Shown here one piece after another: positions 61,970 through 64,000 of a DNA stretch of 64,000 nt. A model generated the notes under the pieces. That model saw only the letters and a program-made list of their open reading frames with translations, had not been told where the DNA came from and did not search any database. Origin of the DNA: DATFVA01 sp963800255 (lineage in GTDB: Bacteria; Bacteroidota; Ignavibacteria; Ignavibacteriales; Ignavibacteriaceae); NCBI GenBank assembly GCA_963800255.1, contig CAWDAK010000011.1, forward strand, positions 1 through 64,000, written 5' to 3'. Position numbers and translations under genes: made by a program. How positions within the stretch are numbered: the stretch's first letter is position 1; each line of letters starts with the position of its first letter.

Positions 61970-62061
61970 AATTATCCTTAAATTGAATTACAGAGGTAAA
62001 AATAAGTATAAATTGATTCTTCAAAAAGAATCGAAGGGATAAATGGAGGCAGCAGAAGGAT

Positions 62062-63189
62062 TTACTTCTTTTTCCTTACAACTGGTTTTTCTTCTTTTTG
62101 AGGCTTTTTTCTTCCGCTCCAATGAGCAAGAGGATTATCGATTTTAACCCTGAACAGTCCCTTATCTGTACCGATCCAGAGGTCGGTTCCGTCAAACAGG
62201 AGGGACAAGATTGTGGATGTATTGATTTTCGCCTTATCAAGGTCGAGACTTTTTACTATGCCTGAGATCCGGTCAATGAGAGCCAAGCCATGACCGTATT
62301 CTGCGCGGTCATCACGGGAAAACTGGTAAACTGAGGCCCATATAGTATTGCCAGTCCGTTCGAGACAGGATATTCCATTTGCCGGCAGTCCGTCCTTTTT
62401 AGAAATCCTAAGCCATCTGCGGTTCCTGTCAAAAACATATATCCCGCCCAGATTAAATTCAGGCTGTTCCCTGGTAACAAATTCATCTGTTGCGAACCAT
62501 ACATATTTATTATCAAACATTAAATCGCTTATGGAGACCGATGACCCCTCTTCAAGAAATTGTCCGTTCTTATTATTATAGAAATCCCAGGCAGAATTAC
62601 TTTTAATATTTCTATGCTTGTAATATTTGTGAACGCCGCCTTCCGTTCCGAACCATACAAGGCTGTCGCCGTCGAGAGCAATTGATGTAAAGTTATTTGT
62701 CTTTGTATCGCCTTTTATAGTTTTGTCATAGTCTGTAAACTTCTGTCTTCTCACATCCAGCAGAGTAAGATTTTTAAACCTGCCTATCCAGAGAGCATTT
62801 TCATCGGGGTCATAGCACAATGCACGAATCCAGTTTCCCATTTCACCGCCGAATGCAAACTTCTTATTTGTCCAGGTATCTTTCTTCTTATTATAGATGA
62901 ATAACCCTTCAGCTGCACCGGCCCAAACATAATCTTTACTTACTGCAAGATTAAAATAAAGGTCATTTTTCAGATTACCCTCGTGGGTTGAGAAATTTTT
63001 CCATTCGTCATCCTTAACTGAGTATCTGAATATTCCCTGTCCGTAAGTTGCAACCCAGATATAGCCGGGTTCACTTTTGATGGCAGTTATGTTCGCGCCG
63101 TCGAGGTAACTTTGTATTTCATCCTGGGGATAGGAGGAGGTGGAGAATAAATACAGAATCGATGTGAATAAAAATAATCGTAATATCAT
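62062..63189 (-). CDS. Secreted beta-propeller protein (two-component-regulator-propeller-like)
   Basis: About 375 residues from the ATG at 63189, which begins with a signal peptide (MILRLFLFTSILYLF...). A longer start at 63231 would put 14 polar residues ahead of it. The sequence has repeated blades of the type YIWVATYGQGIFRY, YVWAGAAEGLFIYN, LWIGRFKNLTLLD, VWFGTEGGVHKY and LWIGTDKGLFRV. These are Reg_prop blades, usual in hybrid sensor proteins, but no kinase domain follows. The lysine-rich C-terminus (RKKPQKEEKPVVRKKK) is exported. Function unknown; it lies 7 bases after panB. Confidence 0.7.
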   Translation of the reverse strand: MILRLFLFTSILYLFSTSSYPQDEIQSYLDGANITAIKSEPGYIWVATYGQGIFRYSVKDDEWKNFSTHEGNLKNDLYFNLAVSKDYVWAGAAEGLFIYNKKKDTWTNKKFAFGGEMGNWIRALCYDPDENALWIGRFKNLTLLDVRRQKFTDYDKTIKGDTKTNNFTSIALDGDSLVWFGTEGGVHKYYKHRNIKSNSAWDFYNNKNGQFLEEGSSVSISDLMFDNKYVWFATDEFVTREQPEFNLGGIYVFDRNRRWLRISKKDGLPANGISCLERTGNTIWASVYQFSRDDRAEYGHGLALIDRISGIVKSLDLDKAKINTSTILSLLFDGTDLWIGTDKGLFRVKIDNPLAHWSGRKKPQKEEKPVVRKKK

Positions 63190-63238
63190 ATGTTTAATGT
63201 TAATCAAATCTAAGTGAGTAAGTAAAGTCATTAATTAC

Positions 63239-64000
63239 TTAATAACTTTCCTCTTCAGACGGGAAACTTTTATCTTTTATATCTTTAATATATTGCTTAA
63301 CAGCAGAGGAAAGCTCATCAGCAAGGTGAGCATAGTGCCTGACAAACCTGGGATGAAAGTCGACATTTAACCCGAGCATATCAGGAGTAACAAGTATTTG
63401 TCCGTCGCAATAAGGTCCTGCGCCTATACCTATAGTAGGAATACTTACAGATTCTGAAATCCTTTTCGCCAATCCCGCAGGAATTTTTTCAATTACGAGT
63501 GCAAACGCACCGGCATCTTCAACAGCCTTTGCATCTTCAAGCAATTCCACGGCTTCTTCTTCATCCCTTCCACGTTCCCTGTAGCTGCCGAACTGGTGGA
63601 TGCTCTGGGGTGTAAGTCCTATGTGTCCCATTACAGGTATTCCCGCACGGGTTATTTTTCTTATAGCTTTCACAACCCGTTTACCGCCTTCAAGCTTAAC
63701 GCCTCCGGCAGAAGTTTCTTTCATAATCCTTCCTGCATTCCGGAAGGCTTCATCTTTGCTCAGCTGATAAGACATGAAAGGCATGTCAACCACGAGCATT
63801 GACCTGTTGATACCCTTGGATACGGCTTTGGTATGATAGATCATTTCTTCCATGGTCACCGGCAGAGTGGTATCATTTCCCTGGAATACATTACCCAGGG
63901 AATCACCGACAAGTATAAGATCAATGCCGGCTTCATCAAGTAGTTTTGCAGTAATGAAATCGTAGGCCGTTAATGCAGTAATCTTTACTCCCTTCTGTTT
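63239..64000 (-). CDS. panB: 3-methyl-2-oxobutanoate hydroxymethyltransferase (5' end beyond window)
   Basis: The gene runs off the window edge; 254 codons are present. The frame continues upstream of the first in-window ATG as KGVKITALTAYDFITAKLLDEAG, LILVGDSLGNVFQGND and TLPVTMEEMIYHTKAV, all PanB core motifs, then VKLEGG and GHIGLTPQSIHQFG. It transfers a hydroxymethyl group from methylene-THF to alpha-ketoisovalerate, giving ketopantoate for pantothenate and CoA synthesis. An in-window ATG at 63859 is internal, not the start. Confidence 0.94.
   Translation of the reverse strand, partial: KQKGVKITALTAYDFITAKLLDEAGIDLILVGDSLGNVFQGNDTTLPVTMEEMIYHTKAVSKGINRSMLVVDMPFMSYQLSKDEAFRNAGRIMKETSAGGVKLEGGKRVVKAIRKITRAGIPVMGHIGLTPQSIHQFGSYRERGRDEEEAVELLEDAKAVEDAGAFALVIEKIPAGLAKRISESVSIPTIGIGAGPYCDGQILVTPDMLGLNVDFHPRFVRHYAHLADELSSAVKQYIKDIKDKSFPSEEESY

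Noticed and set aside
1..64000. tRNA, rRNA, tmRNA, prophage or transposase genes
   Set aside because: Looked for T-loop GGTTCGAATCC-type motifs, IS-like transposase motifs and phage structural genes; none seen.

Overview
The window looks like a chromosomal segment of a free-living, Gram-negative-type bacterium of the Bacteroidota/Ignavibacteriota-Chlorobi lineage. I infer an Ignavibacteria-like organism but cannot confirm it without a search. Supporting signs are a GldC-family protein, an S46 dipeptidyl-peptidase, many short-signal lipoproteins, TamB, an Omp85-type barrel, a LytS/LytTR pair, cytochrome bd, and the rpsF-ssb-rpsR-rplI and prs-rplY-pth clusters. No tRNA, rRNA, prophage, transposase or CRISPR array was recognised.

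Layout. 0-1.3 kb: tail of a sensor kinase and its LytTR regulator, with palindromic repeats between and after them. 1.3-10.1 kb: a GbsR/MarR-type regulator and a co-directional cluster it probably controls (SDR, KAS III-like enzyme, Na+/solute symporter, acyl-CoA synthetase, lipoprotein, outer-membrane barrel, lipoprotein hydrolase). The cluster looks built to import a carboxylate, activate it and transfer its acyl group. 10.2-14.1 kb: an acylating aldehyde dehydrogenase with an unusual tail, then on the minus strand a class V aminotransferase and a frameshifted cytidylate-kinase-like gene. 14.1-15.2 kb: a non-coding repeat field. 15.2-20.5 kb: an overlapping peptidoglycan-recycling operon (amino-sugar kinase, AmpG, serine hydrolase, NagZ). 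20.7-35.8 kb: mixed metabolism and envelope genes, including cytochrome bd, GldC, an S46 peptidase and phosphohexomutase. 36-42.7 kb: Lon-like protease, pyruvate kinase, AmrS, SDR, a structured intergenic region and TsaC. 42.9-49.4 kb: translation and nucleotide housekeeping genes plus a membrane pyrophosphatase. 49.6-64 kb: envelope biogenesis (peptidase-propeller-barrel protein, RNase R, TamB, heptose activation) and the start-truncated panB.

Three things stand out. (1) A dispersed family of short perfect palindromes (GGTGC-NNN-GCACC or GCCGC-NNN-GCGGC) followed by conserved tails. Its arms change in a compensatory way, and it is expanded into a 159-160 bp tandem array. (2) The KAS III-like enzyme of the GbsR-associated cluster keeps the active-site cysteine but has Thr and Tyr where the catalytic His and Asn should be. 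A matching palindromic operator lies in front of both the regulator and the cluster. (3) Three otherwise well-preserved genes carry four one-base frameshifts, each at a three-base G/C run, which suggests consensus error or slippage. There is also an unassigned, hairpin-rich intergenic stretch near 42 kb that may be a non-coding RNA.
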